Under the pieces are notes generated by a model that was not told where the DNA came from, ran no database searches, and saw only the letters and a program-made list of their open reading frames with translations. This document shows positions 53,236 to 61,631 of a stretch of 64,000 bases of DNA, in pieces; the first letter of the stretch is position 1; every line of letters begins with the position of its first letter. Source of the stretch: JBOGCH01 sp051656645 (lineage in GTDB: Bacteria; Bacteroidota; Bacteroidia; Bacteroidales; Marinifilaceae); NCBI GenBank assembly GCA_051656645.1, contig JBOGCH010000001.1:1-64000 (forward strand), written 5' to 3'. The position numbers and the translations under genes were made by a program.

Positions 53236-53928
53236 CTAACTTAACAATGCTTCTAAAATGGGCACCAATATTGCCGTTATTACTCCCATTAATCCAATAG
53301 CCATACCACTTATTGCTCCTTGCAATGCCCCCATCTCCATTGCCTTTGCAGTTCCCAAACCGTGAGCAGTAGCCCCAAGAGCCAACCCTGTTGCAATTGG
53401 AGTATCTATCCCTAACATCTTCAATGTCCTTGGCCCTAAAACTGCACCTAGAACACCAACACCTATCACCACAACCACTGTAATAGCCGGTATCCCATTA
53501 AGTTGTTCAGTAATGGAAATCGCTATGGGTGTCGTTACAGACTTAGGCTCAAGGGACGCTACTATTTCTGGACTAACATCTAATAAGCGCCCAATAAAAA
53601 TCACACTTAATAAACTGGTCAAACTACCTGTAAATATTGCAAAAAGTATAACCACTATATATGGTTTTATCCTATCATATTGTTCATACAACTTATATCC
53701 AAGCGCTACAACCGATGGCCCAAGAAGAAAATCTATAAATTCCGTCTGTTTTTTATAAACCGAATACTCGATATCAAAAATCAATAAGATAAAGCAAATC
53801 GTCATTATGGAGATAATTATCGGATTAAAAATCCCCCACTTCACTCGCTTGTACAGAATACAAGACAATAAATAAATACCCACTGTTAGTGTCAATAAAA
53901 ACACTTTAGAGTTCAACATCTCCATCAT
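53236..53928 (-). CDS. LrgB/CidB-family membrane protein
   Basis: The 230-residue protein has six to eight hydrophobic helices and the LrgB sequences FLLGPSVVALG, LEPKSVTTPIAI, GVLGAVLGPRTLKMLGI and ALGATAHGLGTAKAME. LrgAB was described as an antiholin-like pair that affects murein hydrolase activity; homologues in plants and Bacillus transport glycolate or pyruvate. It overlaps the end of lrgA by 23 bases if ATG 53928 is used; two further ATGs follow within nine bases. Confidence 0.9.
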   Translation of the reverse strand: MMEMLNSKVFLLTLTVGIYLLSCILYKRVKWGIFNPIIISIMTICFILLIFDIEYSVYKKQTEFIDFLLGPSVVALGYKLYEQYDRIKPYIVVILFAIFTGSLTSLLSVIFIGRLLDVSPEIVASLEPKSVTTPIAISITEQLNGIPAITVVVVIGVGVLGAVLGPRTLKMLGIDTPIATGLALGATAHGLGTAKAMEMGALQGAISGMAIGLMGVITAILVPILEALLS

Positions 53929-54268
53929 TCACATTTTTTGATTCAAAATAATGCATCACTTTACCCACAATAAAAAGCGTTACAAACGTACTAATGGTAA
54001 CAATTACAGAAATTGCAATCCAATGACTCTTTAGTACCTCCATCGCAACAAGCAAACCTACTCCAGCCGGTATAAAAAACAATGACATATAATTCATTAA
54101 GAAATCGACCACTTTTTTTAAAGATCTACTCTTTATCCATCCCATTTTCAATGCTATAAAAAGTAACAACATTCCGCATACACTTGCCGGAATAAAGCCG
54201 TTTATTAACCAAGCGCATAATTCACCTAGTAATAAAAAAAATAAAATTATTAGTATACCTATCAACAT
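53906..54268 (-). CDS. LrgA/CidA-family membrane protein
   Basis: The 120-residue protein has four membrane helices and the family pattern LLLGELCAWLINGFIPASVCGM and FFIPAGVGLL. ATG 54268 is chosen because GGAG lies five bases upstream on the minus strand; the open frame starts at a TTG eight codons earlier. It forms an overlapping pair with lrgB. The function is as for that pair and remains open between murein control and organic-acid transport. Confidence 0.88.
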   Translation of the reverse strand: MLIGILIILFFLLLGELCAWLINGFIPASVCGMLLLFIALKMGWIKSRSLKKVVDFLMNYMSLFFIPAGVGLLVAMEVLKSHWIAISVIVTISTFVTLFIVGKVMHYFESKNVNDGDVEL

Positions 54269-54289
54269 AAGTTCTCCATTTTTCGTCGT

Positions 54290-54297
54290 CAAAAATA
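54290..54297 (-). promoter_or_regulatory. Candidate promoter -7 element of lrgAB
   Basis: On the minus strand this reads TATTTTTG, an exact TAnnTTTG, 21 bases before the lrgA start codon. No TTG lies at the usual -33 distance. Confidence 0.35.
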
Positions 54298-54521
54298 GAT
54301 AATTATCATCAGAATAATTAATAGCTAAAATATTTTAATATCTTTTTTATCTATACAAATCATATTGCGTTAAACACAACCCAATATCACAACAATAATC
54401 ACAAGCAGATTATCTTAGTTTTAACTAAAAATTATCATTACACGTTTAATACTTGATTAAGCTATTCATTACATTTACAAAAGAACACGAGAAAGCTGTA
54501 ACTACAACTTAAAACATAATT

Positions 54522-55487
54522 ATGATTACAAGAATCACAATCAATCAACTTACAGAAGCTATTATTGAAGCCTATGAACATGTAAGAAAGAATGTCGATG
54601 GAGAAAATGCCTCCTATATTCCCTATCTAGAACATGTCGATAAAACATTGTTCGGCATCTCTGTCTGTTTACCTTCAGGAAAAACAATAAGCGTCGGTGA
54701 TGTCAATTACCCCTTTGGCATTGAATCTATTTCTAAGGTCTTAACAGCTCTATTGGTTATACAACAATATGGGGCAGATAAAATGGTCGAGATGATAGGT
54801 GCTAATGCCACCGGATTGCCTTTTAATTCTATTATGGCAATGCTTCTTGAAAAGAACCAACCCACAACCCCTCTTGTCAATGCAGGAGCCATTAGCACAG
54901 TAAGCATGGTACAACCGCAAGGCGACAGTGATTCCAAATGGAAAAACATCACAGATTATATGGATCGATTATGTGCCGGGAAATTAACATTGATAGATGA
55001 GCTCTATAAATCAGAAACCGAAACAAACTACAACAATCGCTCTATTACTTGGCTACTAAAAAAAGCCGATCGGATTTACGATGATCCAGAAATGTCCCTT
55101 GATCTATACACACGACAATGTTCTCTAGGCGTTACTACCCAACAATTGGCTATTGCTGCATGTACCATTGCAAACAAAGGACTAAATCCCATTAGCGGAG
55201 AACAAATATTTAACCCAGAACTTTCCACTTACATCACCACACTTGTAGCTACAAATGGCTTTTATGAACAGACTGGAGACTGGTTATATAGTAGCGGAGT
55301 CCCTGCAAAATCTGGTGTTGGCGGCGGAGTATTGAGCATCGTTCCAGGAGTAATGGGTATTGCAGCATTCGCACCACCCTTAGACGAGTCGGGCAATTCC
55401 GTGCGCGCTCAAGCTGCTATTAAATACATTGCACAGCGTTTAAAAATACATGTATTTAATGGCAATTATATTGAAATCATTGAATAA
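54522..55487 (+). CDS. Glutaminase GlsA
   Basis: The 321-residue protein hydrolyses glutamine to glutamate and ammonia. It has the serine beta-lactamase-like fold of bacterial glutaminases: ESISK with S69 and K72 (SxxK), TPLVNAGAIST, ETNYNNRSITWLL, YTRQCSLGVTTQQLA and AKSGVGGGVLSIVPG. It stands alone, divergent from lrgA. In some gut bacteria the enzyme supports acid resistance; nothing here shows that. Confidence 0.95.
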   Translation: MITRITINQLTEAIIEAYEHVRKNVDGENASYIPYLEHVDKTLFGISVCLPSGKTISVGDVNYPFGIESISKVLTALLVIQQYGADKMVEMIGANATGLPFNSIMAMLLEKNQPTTPLVNAGAISTVSMVQPQGDSDSKWKNITDYMDRLCAGKLTLIDELYKSETETNYNNRSITWLLKKADRIYDDPEMSLDLYTRQCSLGVTTQQLAIAACTIANKGLNPISGEQIFNPELSTYITTLVATNGFYEQTGDWLYSSGVPAKSGVGGGVLSIVPGVMGIAAFAPPLDESGNSVRAQAAIKYIAQRLKIHVFNGNYIEIIE

Positions 55488-55555
55488 AGAATTATTCCAT
55501 GACGTATATCATGGAGTAACACTACAACATAGAAACTCTTCAAAATAAAAAATAC

Positions 55556-55610
55556 AATGCAGACATCGCTCGTACCAATTCACTTCTCAAGTACAGGAGA
55601 TGTCTGCATT
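55556..55610 (-). terminator. Terminator between glsA and the DUF3078 gene
   Basis: A 12-bp stem (55556-55567 with 55599-55610) closes a 31-base loop that itself can pair through GTAC on each side. On the minus strand TTGTATTTTTTATTTTG follows, so it fits the DUF3078 gene best. Confidence 0.65.
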
Positions 55611-55622
55611 AAATAGAAGAAA

Positions 55623-56495
55623 CTAGAACTCAAACATCACACCAACTGCAAGTGACTCTTTAAACTGCGTCTCTGCATATTTACGCCCATCCTTGTGAAG
55701 TATCTTCGTGTCGTCATCATAAATCAGATTCATCATTATAGATGTCGTAAACCATTTGTTTACTCTCATTAGCAACATTGTTTGCCAATCTACATCCACA
55801 TTCTGCGGCTTGTCTTTATAATCTGAAAAGAGTTGTAAACGAGTAGACACTTCCATATTAGGCAAAAACTCATACTTTAACTGACCAATAAAAAAGGCAC
55901 CATACTCACTTAGCGTGTGCTTACCCTCCTTTACACCAAAAGCACCCTCATTTGAAAGAATATCCGACGTTACAAAAACTCCGCGCCATGAAATTGGAGA
56001 CAAGTAGAGTGACACCCAACTTTTAGGTTCCCAACGAACACCAGGACCTACAGTAAGATAACCTGGGGACATAAAACGTGAAATGAGAGTCTTTAAATCA
56101 TTCGAGTAATCGTAACCGTTCGAGAACTGCGTACGGAAGTTCAGCAAGGCCGACAAATACCAATGCGGCTTAAACTCCCAACCATAGTCGGAAAGTAAAT
56201 AGATTCGGTCATTACTTTTTCGCCAATCATCACTACCTATTTGGCTAAAACCATAGGCCATTTCCAAGCGGTTATTCCACGATTGCGCCTCACGTTTATA
56301 GTTGGCATCATAACCAACAAAAGTAGATAGAGCAAAGGATTTATCTCCTCCTGCCGCCCAATTACTCAGATATACCTGGTTAAAATCTAAAGTGTAAACA
56401 CCTTTTAGCGTCCAGTTCTTGTTTTCCGTTTTGTTTTGTGCGTAAGTCAGCGTGGAAATTAATAAAGTAAAAAATAGAGGAATTAGTCGTTTCAT
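55623..56495 (-). CDS. DUF3078 family outer-membrane beta-barrel protein
   Basis: The 290-residue protein has a signal peptide (MKRLIPLFFTLLISTLTYAQ) and then alternating aromatic strands. It contains the family core WTLKGVYTLDFNQVYLSNWA followed by AGGDKSFAL, and the C-terminus ends in ...SLAVGVMFEF with terminal phenylalanine, as in outer-membrane proteins. DUF3078 proteins are common in Bacteroidota and their function is not known. It lies beside the initiator tRNA gene. Confidence 0.82.
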   Translation of the reverse strand: MKRLIPLFFTLLISTLTYAQNKTENKNWTLKGVYTLDFNQVYLSNWAAGGDKSFALSTFVGYDANYKREAQSWNNRLEMAYGFSQIGSDDWRKSNDRIYLLSDYGWEFKPHWYLSALLNFRTQFSNGYDYSNDLKTLISRFMSPGYLTVGPGVRWEPKSWVSLYLSPISWRGVFVTSDILSNEGAFGVKEGKHTLSEYGAFFIGQLKYEFLPNMEVSTRLQLFSDYKDKPQNVDVDWQTMLLMRVNKWFTTSIMMNLIYDDDTKILHKDGRKYAETQFKESLAVGVMFEF

Positions 56496-56572
56496 AACTG
56501 TAAGGTTTAGGTTGTAGTATCAATTTACAACTTGTAACGTTATGACCAACTGTTTGTTGCATTTACATAAAA

Positions 56573-56600
56573 AAAGAGGTTGTCTATAGACAACCTCTTT
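56573..56600 (-). terminator. Terminator of the initiator tRNA gene
   Basis: A perfect 12-bp stem (56573-56584 with 56589-56600) with loop TATA lies 8 bases beyond the tRNA 3' end. The left arm is preceded by an A-run, a T-run on the minus strand. Confidence 0.82.
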
Positions 56601-56607
56601 AATCTTG

Positions 56608-56679
<72 letters not shown>

Positions 56680-56708
56680 CTCTCTGCTAATACCTCTGTA
56701 TTGCACTG

Positions 56709-56739
56709 CAAATATAGAGTGTTTTATTCAATACTGCAA
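56709..56739 (-). promoter_or_regulatory. Promoter of the initiator tRNA gene
   Basis: On the minus strand TTG (56737-56739), 20 bases and TATATTTG (56709-56716) fit the Bacteroidota consensus. The tRNA 5' end is 30 bases beyond the -7 element. Confidence 0.68.
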
Positions 56740-56939
56740 CTATTCAGTGTGTTATTTTACTATTTATTTTAACCCTAGAGCCACACATAAACCTATACAC
56801 CTATTAAACAACAACATACACATAAAAATAATTTTACCTAGTAAGTATCATTTTCTGAAAAGTGATTAAATAATTATGACTAAAGTAACCTCAATGCGTA
56901 TAAATCCGAAAATAGAAGTGAGACCAATACATAAACAAA

Positions 56940-57131
56940 ATGAACAGCGTATGCATTTTCTGCGGACAAGAAACAGTAATTAGCTCAGCAAGCAGCCATT
57001 ATTGTACAAACTGTGGGAGTGATTGGCTTGCCGATAGCGCAGCCATGAACGTAAAGCAGGAGAAAAACGAACCTTCCGTTTTTGAAACAAGCGATGAGTA
57101 TGATTATTCAGATCTTTGCTCACCCATCTAG
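56940..57131 (+). CDS. Possible small zinc-ribbon protein
   Basis: The 63-codon frame has two CxxC pairs, CIFCG and CTNCGSDW, spaced as in a zinc ribbon, then an acidic tail ending in a Tyr/Asp-rich stretch. The cysteine pattern is unlikely by chance and a weak stem-loop follows the stop. Against it: there is no clear ribosome-binding site or promoter, and another frame of 35 codons overlaps its start. If real it is a small cytosolic metal-binding protein of unknown role. Confidence 0.45.
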   Translation: MNSVCIFCGQETVISSASSHYCTNCGSDWLADSAAMNVKQEKNEPSVFETSDEYDYSDLCSPI

Positions 57132-57201
57132 ACTCAAGCAGAACCGCAAGGCAGGTACTGCAACTGTAGCTATAACTACAAGCAATGAAAGTTTAAACTA
57201 A

Positions 57202-57228
57202 GGGCTATTCTGCAACAGGGAGTAGCCC
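57202..57228 (+). terminator. Weak terminator-like stem-loop after the zinc-ribbon frame
   Basis: A 9-bp stem with one G-U pair (57202-57210 with 57220-57228) and a 9-base loop is followed by AAAATTGTG and not by a good T-run. Confidence 0.3.
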
Positions 57229-57311
57229 AAAATTGTGTAAATAATACTTGCCAAAAGTATCTTTTCTTGTACATGGCACGGATATTGCTTTTTTGTTAAT
57301 TGTTTTTTGTA

Positions 57312-57319
57312 TAGTTTTG
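57312..57319 (+). promoter_or_regulatory. Candidate promoter -7 element of lolA
   Basis: TAGTTTTG is an exact TAnnTTTG, 34 bases before the ATG at 57354. A TTTTG lies 16 bases upstream, closer than usual. Confidence 0.4.
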
Positions 57320-57353
57320 ATGTAGCATTTAATAACATTTATAAGATATACCT

Positions 57354-57983
57354 ATGAAATTTATTTTTACAACTCTGATTTTACTATCTACCTTTAATGT
57401 ATGGGCGCAAGAGGATGCTAAAGCCTTACTTGACAAGGCAGCTAAAAAGATAAAGGATTATAAAGCCATTGAGATTTTGTTTGATGTGACGATGGAAAAC
57501 AAAGAAGAGAACATCAATGAAAGTCACTCTGGAAAGGCGTACATGAAGGGTAATTTATACCGTCTTAACTTAATGGGTGTGGAAAGCTATTTTGATGGCA
57601 AAGCTATTTATTCTTATATGCCGGACATTGAAGAAGTAAATATCAAGGATCCATCCGAGGATGAAGAAGAGTTTCTTAACCCTACTACTATCTTTGAAAT
57701 TCACAACCAAGGATTCAAACAAAACATCCAAAAAAAGGAAGGGAACATTGCTTATATTGATTTAATCCCCGAGAAGGATGATAAATCATTCTCTAAACTT
57801 GTCATAAAGCTTAATACAGCAACTAATACCATTGAACAAGTAACTTCCTACGGAAAAGACAATAACAACGTCCATATTAAAATTAAAAGTCTTCAGGAAA
57901 TGACCCCTATACCAGCGGACGGTTTCTTTAAGTTTGATAAAGCAAAATTCCCTAACGTTGAGGTTATTGACCTAAGGGATTAA
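57354..57983 (+). CDS. LolA-like periplasmic lipoprotein carrier
   Basis: The 209-residue protein has a signal peptide (cleavage near VWA-Q) and the LolA-type beta-cup sequence: LLDKAAKKIKDYKAIEILFD, SGKAYMKGNLYRLNLMG and FDGKAIYSYMPDIEEVNI. LolA carries lipoproteins from the inner to the outer membrane across the periplasm. It precedes two DUF4251 genes. A LolD-like ATPase is encoded 6 kb away, but not in the same operon. Confidence 0.87.
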   Translation: MKFIFTTLILLSTFNVWAQEDAKALLDKAAKKIKDYKAIEILFDVTMENKEENINESHSGKAYMKGNLYRLNLMGVESYFDGKAIYSYMPDIEEVNIKDPSEDEEEFLNPTTIFEIHNQGFKQNIQKKEGNIAYIDLIPEKDDKSFSKLVIKLNTATNTIEQVTSYGKDNNNVHIKIKSLQEMTPIPADGFFKFDKAKFPNVEVIDLRD

Positions 57984-58010
57984 AGTATAAACAAAAACAG
58001 ACATTGAAGT

Positions 58011-58517
58011 ATGAAAAGGATTATAACGCTTATATTATGTGTCGCTCTAGGTTATGGCATGGCTATGGCTCAAGGGAAAAAGAACAAAGAGAAGGATAAC
58101 GATAACTTTAAAAAGGTTATAGAGTTAGTGGAAGGCGGTAAGTTCACTATTGACATTAACAAAGTATTGCCAAACGGCAACATGGACCTATCGCGTTTTA
58201 ATCCACGAGGTGAAATCAATGTCTGCGATACTACCATAAAAGGCAATCTTCCTTTTTTTGGTAGAGCTTATCGTGTATCTCCCGGGAGCGATGGCGGTAT
58301 CCGATTTGACGGCACCCCTATCCGCTCTGAATGGAAAATCATACAAAAAAGAAAGCATGCAATTGTAGACTACCAATTTACCATACGCGAAGCCGACGAT
58401 GTATTACGCTTTACTATTGAGATTGGAACTAACAGCAACTGTAGCGTAACACTTAACTCTAACAATCGACAAACTATTAGTTACCTAGGAGTGATTAAAC
58501 CACTTAAAAGCAAATAA
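58011..58517 (+). CDS. DUF4251 family periplasmic protein (first copy)
   Basis: The 168-residue protein has a signal peptide (cleavage near AMA-Q), a lysine-rich stretch and the DUF4251 core: FTIDINKVLPNG, GNLPFFGRAYRVSP and DYQFTIREADDVLRFTIEI. The family is confined mostly to Bacteroidota and has no known function. It starts 27 bases after lolA and is followed by a terminator, so it is probably cotranscribed with lolA. Confidence 0.8.
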   Translation: MKRIITLILCVALGYGMAMAQGKKNKEKDNDNFKKVIELVEGGKFTIDINKVLPNGNMDLSRFNPRGEINVCDTTIKGNLPFFGRAYRVSPGSDGGIRFDGTPIRSEWKIIQKRKHAIVDYQFTIREADDVLRFTIEIGTNSNCSVTLNSNNRQTISYLGVIKPLKSK

Positions 58518-58527
58518 TAAAACATAT

Positions 58528-58566
58528 AAATACGGGACAGTACCATACGGTTATTGTCCCGTATTT
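58528..58566 (+). terminator. Terminator after the first DUF4251 gene
   Basis: A 12-bp stem (58528-58539 with 58555-58566) has a 15-base loop and ends in a T-run on the plus strand. Confidence 0.75.
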
Positions 58567-58650
58567 TTAGTTACCCCAACTATATCAGATTAGTAACCCT
58601 ATACAAGCGGAGAGCGTAAAAGGAGTACATTTAACTAAAATTATTGTACT

Positions 58651-59190
58651 ATGAAACGCTTGATTTTTCTTTTTATGCTATGCCTTAGCACATCTCTATA
58701 CGCACAGAACGACTCAATTATTACTTTTGACCAAATAAACGCAGCTGTAAAAGCTCAACAGTTCAAGGTTACATTCAATATGGTATCTCCTGTTAACAAC
58801 TACTATATACAACCTACAACACCCTATATTGCAGAGAACATTCGCATTTCTCCTGATAGCTCATTTATCATCATTGCCGACTCACTAGCTGTCGGTTATC
58901 TCCCATATTACGGCAACGGATATGCCTTTGCTCAATATGGCATACGTGGCATCGTTTTTAAAAATACAATGATAAACCCGCAATATTACCTAAATAATAG
59001 GGGGCGGAAACCATCTGTAACATTCATATTTGACGTTGTTGGTCTAATTGACATCTATAAAATTACAGTAAATGTAGACGCAGATAGGACCACGTATATG
59101 CAAGTTCAAAGCACTAAACGCAGTCCTATTACTTATACCGGTAAGTTTTATTTACTTCCTCCTATTCAGCAAAGTACTTCCAATAAATAG
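58651..59190 (+). CDS. DUF4251 family periplasmic protein (second copy)
   Basis: The 179-residue protein has a signal peptide (cleavage near LYA-Q) and is a paralogue of the preceding DUF4251 gene. Shared features are FKVTFNMVSPVN, the motif VGYLPYYGNGYA (against GNLPFFGRAY in the first copy) and VTFIFDVVGLIDIYKITVNV. The copies are clearly diverged. A terminator separates them, so this one has its own promoter. Its last 29 bases overlap the end of the convergent oxidoreductase gene. Confidence 0.78.
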   Translation: MKRLIFLFMLCLSTSLYAQNDSIITFDQINAAVKAQQFKVTFNMVSPVNNYYIQPTTPYIAENIRISPDSSFIIIADSLAVGYLPYYGNGYAFAQYGIRGIVFKNTMINPQYYLNNRGRKPSVTFIFDVVGLIDIYKITVNVDADRTTYMQVQSTKRSPITYTGKFYLLPPIQQSTSNK

Positions 59191-59797
59191 TTTCCATTTC
59201 TCGGATATAGCCTTCACATTGTTCGCGCGAAGCGGTTGCCGCTTCGCCAAAGAATTTATGTCGTAATACCTCACATCCACAAAATGCAAAAATTCCAAGA
59301 TCTACGGTCTCATAGAAAGCATTTAACATACCTACTTGCTCGTACTGTTCGGTAGAGGCTCCCATGTTATTAAGCAGTATCACTTTCTTATCCGTTAAAA
59401 GTGGTACAATGTCCCCATTAATACCTACATCATAAGCAAATCCTCTATAAAAAACACGGTCAATATATCCCTTTGCCATTGCAGGCATACCTGCCCACCA
59501 AATAGGATAAATAAACGTTATTAAATCTGCCCAGCGTATATAGTCCGCTTCTACAGCAATTGCTGGCGGCACTTTACCATCCCGGAAAGCAGCCATATCC
59601 TCGGCCGAGAGTAGTGGATTGAAGCCTATTTCATATAAATCGCGAATAATTACATCCGCACCATACTTTCGAGACAACCTGACAACCTCATCTCTATATG
59701 CCGCACTTAAAGATTGATGGTAAGGATGAGCGTAGACTATCAAATGATGCAGATGCTCCGGGTCCTTCCCTACTAATTTGTATGCAAATTTTTCCAT
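59162..59797 (-). CDS. Flavodoxin-fold NAD(P)H oxidoreductase (KefF/quinone reductase family)
   Basis: The 211-residue protein has the NAD(P)H:quinone reductase pattern: LIVYAHPYHQSLSAAYRDEV, DVIIRDLYEIGFNPLL, YIRWADLITFIYPIWWAGMP, AKGYIDRVFYRGFAYD and LLNNMGAST. FMN or FAD binding and two-electron reduction of quinones are expected; some relatives regulate potassium efflux (KefF/KefG). The N-terminus has about 18 extra residues before the first strand. It stands alone and has no terminator between it and the convergent DUF4251 gene. Confidence 0.88.
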   Translation of the reverse strand: MEKFAYKLVGKDPEHLHHLIVYAHPYHQSLSAAYRDEVVRLSRKYGADVIIRDLYEIGFNPLLSAEDMAAFRDGKVPPAIAVEADYIRWADLITFIYPIWWAGMPAMAKGYIDRVFYRGFAYDVGINGDIVPLLTDKKVILLNNMGASTEQYEQVGMLNAFYETVDLGIFAFCGCEVLRHKFFGEAATASREQCEGYIREMETIYWKYFAE

Positions 59798-59876
59798 AAC
59801 AATACGGTATTACTAGTTTGTGTATTTATCATTCATTGATACGCAACCAGACCATTATAGTTTATAACTACCTCCT

Positions 59877-59924
59877 AATAAACAATAAGCGCGCTACTCT
59901 ATAGTAACGCGCTTATTGTTTATT
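59877..59924 (-). terminator. Terminator of the parAB-mltD segment
   Basis: A 17-bp perfect stem (59877-59893 with 59908-59924), extended by 3 bp after one mismatch, lies 12 bases beyond mltD. The A-rich left arm becomes a T-rich tail on the minus strand. Confidence 0.86.
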
Positions 59925-59936
59925 ATAGCGTGGAGT

Positions 59937-61595
59937 TTATCCCACTGTTTTTTTTATCTTTAACTTTACACCCGGTTTTATATCTCGCAAGGTATTTTGC
60001 GAAATGCCATTCCAACGCATAATGTCTTTATCCGAAACTCCCGGATATTTCTTTGCTATTTGCCACAAATTATCTCCAGATTTGACGGTATAGTATACAT
60101 ACTCCCCCGCTTTCAACTCCTCAAACTCTATCGTTTCGTTAGACTTTGCCGCTGTTGAAGTCTTAGAACTTCCATTATGAGCAGCCGCTACCGACTTATT
60201 GGCATAAATCACTAATTTTTGTCCCGGACGTATTGTCAAATTCTTATTTAAATTATTCCAATAACGTAAATCCGATAATCGGACTTTAAACTTACTTGCA
60301 ATAGCACCTGGAACGTCCCCTGATTTTACAGTATAAACAATCCTGTCACCACCACCTCCAATAGGTTTTGCGTGTACCTTAATTCTATTTCCGGGATCGG
60401 CTTTCCGATCGCTTAAATCAAAATATTTAGCCTTATTAAAAGCAAAAATCGTATCCTGACCATCAATAAAATCACCGACATAATTATAAGGCAAGTGTAA
60501 AATATATCCTTTATCGGCGCTTCCCGGAATTGCATCTGCTCGATACTGCGGATTCAAAGAACGCAGTTGCTCCATTGGTATATTCAATTTATGAGCTATT
60601 TGTTCAAAGTGCAGCAAATCGTTTATCTCAAGACTATCGCACAACAAAGGTAAATCGCACTCTGTAGGAAGTATATTATGCTCTTTGTGATACTCAAAAG
60701 CATACATCGCACCTATAAACGCAGGAATATATCCGCGCGTTTCTTTCGGTAGATGGTAGTATACATCCCAGTAGTTTTTGTATCCACCCGAACGACGAAT
60801 AGCCTTGTTCACATTACCCGGACCACAGTTATATGCTGCAATAACAAGCATCCAGTTATTGTACATGCCGTACAAATCCTTTAAGTAGCTCACTGCCGCA
60901 TCTGTAGACTTTAATGGGTCTCTACGCTCATCAATATAAGAGTTTATCTCCAGTTTATACATACGTCCCGTAGCGTACATAAACTGCCACAATCCGCAAG
61001 CTCCGGCTTTTGATAGTGCCGTAGGATTTAACGCACTCTCAATAACAGGAAGATATTTTAACTCCAATGGCAAACCATGACGATCAAGCGCCTCCTCGAA
61101 GATAGGAAAGTAATATTTACTCAAACCCAACATTCTAGATGTTTGTGCACGTCCACGCTTGGTATAAAGTTCTATATAGCGCTTAACAATGTCGTTATAA
61201 GATAATGGTATGGCCGATTTTAAATCGTCCATGCGCTGCAAGTAAACCGAATCCGCAAATTCAACCGGAGGATTCTCCTTGAAATAAGTATCTGAAATAA
61301 TATCGCCTTCCAACGCTTTAGAGAGGAACCATAAATTATGAAGATAATCTAATCTTGCTTCAAACTCATCTGGAATATCATCATTTACATCGCTCATAAA
61401 TGCCGGTTCAATATCAAACCCGCGATCTATAAACACTGTATCACGCACCACAACGGTATGCACCGTAGTATCTCGTCTATGCTCACGCTTGGCTCTGCCA
61501 AACAGTCCACGACGCACTTTCTTCTCCTCTGATTTTTCCGCGGCTATTACATTCACAGAAAACAGAACCAATAATGCTAAAATTGTATATCTCAT
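59937..61595 (-). CDS. Membrane-bound lytic murein transglycosylase D-like, with two LysM domains
   Basis: The 552-residue protein cleaves peptidoglycan glycan strands with formation of anhydro ends. It has a signal peptide, an N-terminal region of about 125 residues, the SLT domain (catalytic E186 in LPVIESALNPTALSKAGACG; AAYNCGPGNVNKAI) and two LysM domains. These lie near 415-462 (YTVKSGDVPGAIASKFKV) and 500-550 (YTVKSGDNLWQIAKKYP), and bind murein. It closes a minus-strand run with parA, parB and DUF5683. Confidence 0.93.
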   Translation of the reverse strand: MRYTILALLVLFSVNVIAAEKSEEKKVRRGLFGRAKREHRRDTTVHTVVVRDTVFIDRGFDIEPAFMSDVNDDIPDEFEARLDYLHNLWFLSKALEGDIISDTYFKENPPVEFADSVYLQRMDDLKSAIPLSYNDIVKRYIELYTKRGRAQTSRMLGLSKYYFPIFEEALDRHGLPLELKYLPVIESALNPTALSKAGACGLWQFMYATGRMYKLEINSYIDERRDPLKSTDAAVSYLKDLYGMYNNWMLVIAAYNCGPGNVNKAIRRSGGYKNYWDVYYHLPKETRGYIPAFIGAMYAFEYHKEHNILPTECDLPLLCDSLEINDLLHFEQIAHKLNIPMEQLRSLNPQYRADAIPGSADKGYILHLPYNYVGDFIDGQDTIFAFNKAKYFDLSDRKADPGNRIKVHAKPIGGGGDRIVYTVKSGDVPGAIASKFKVRLSDLRYWNNLNKNLTIRPGQKLVIYANKSVAAAHNGSSKTSTAAKSNETIEFEELKAGEYVYYTVKSGDNLWQIAKKYPGVSDKDIMRWNGISQNTLRDIKPGVKLKIKKTVG

Positions 61596-61631
61596 ATTTT
61601 TATATTTCCCATCAACAGATTTAACCTTTTA

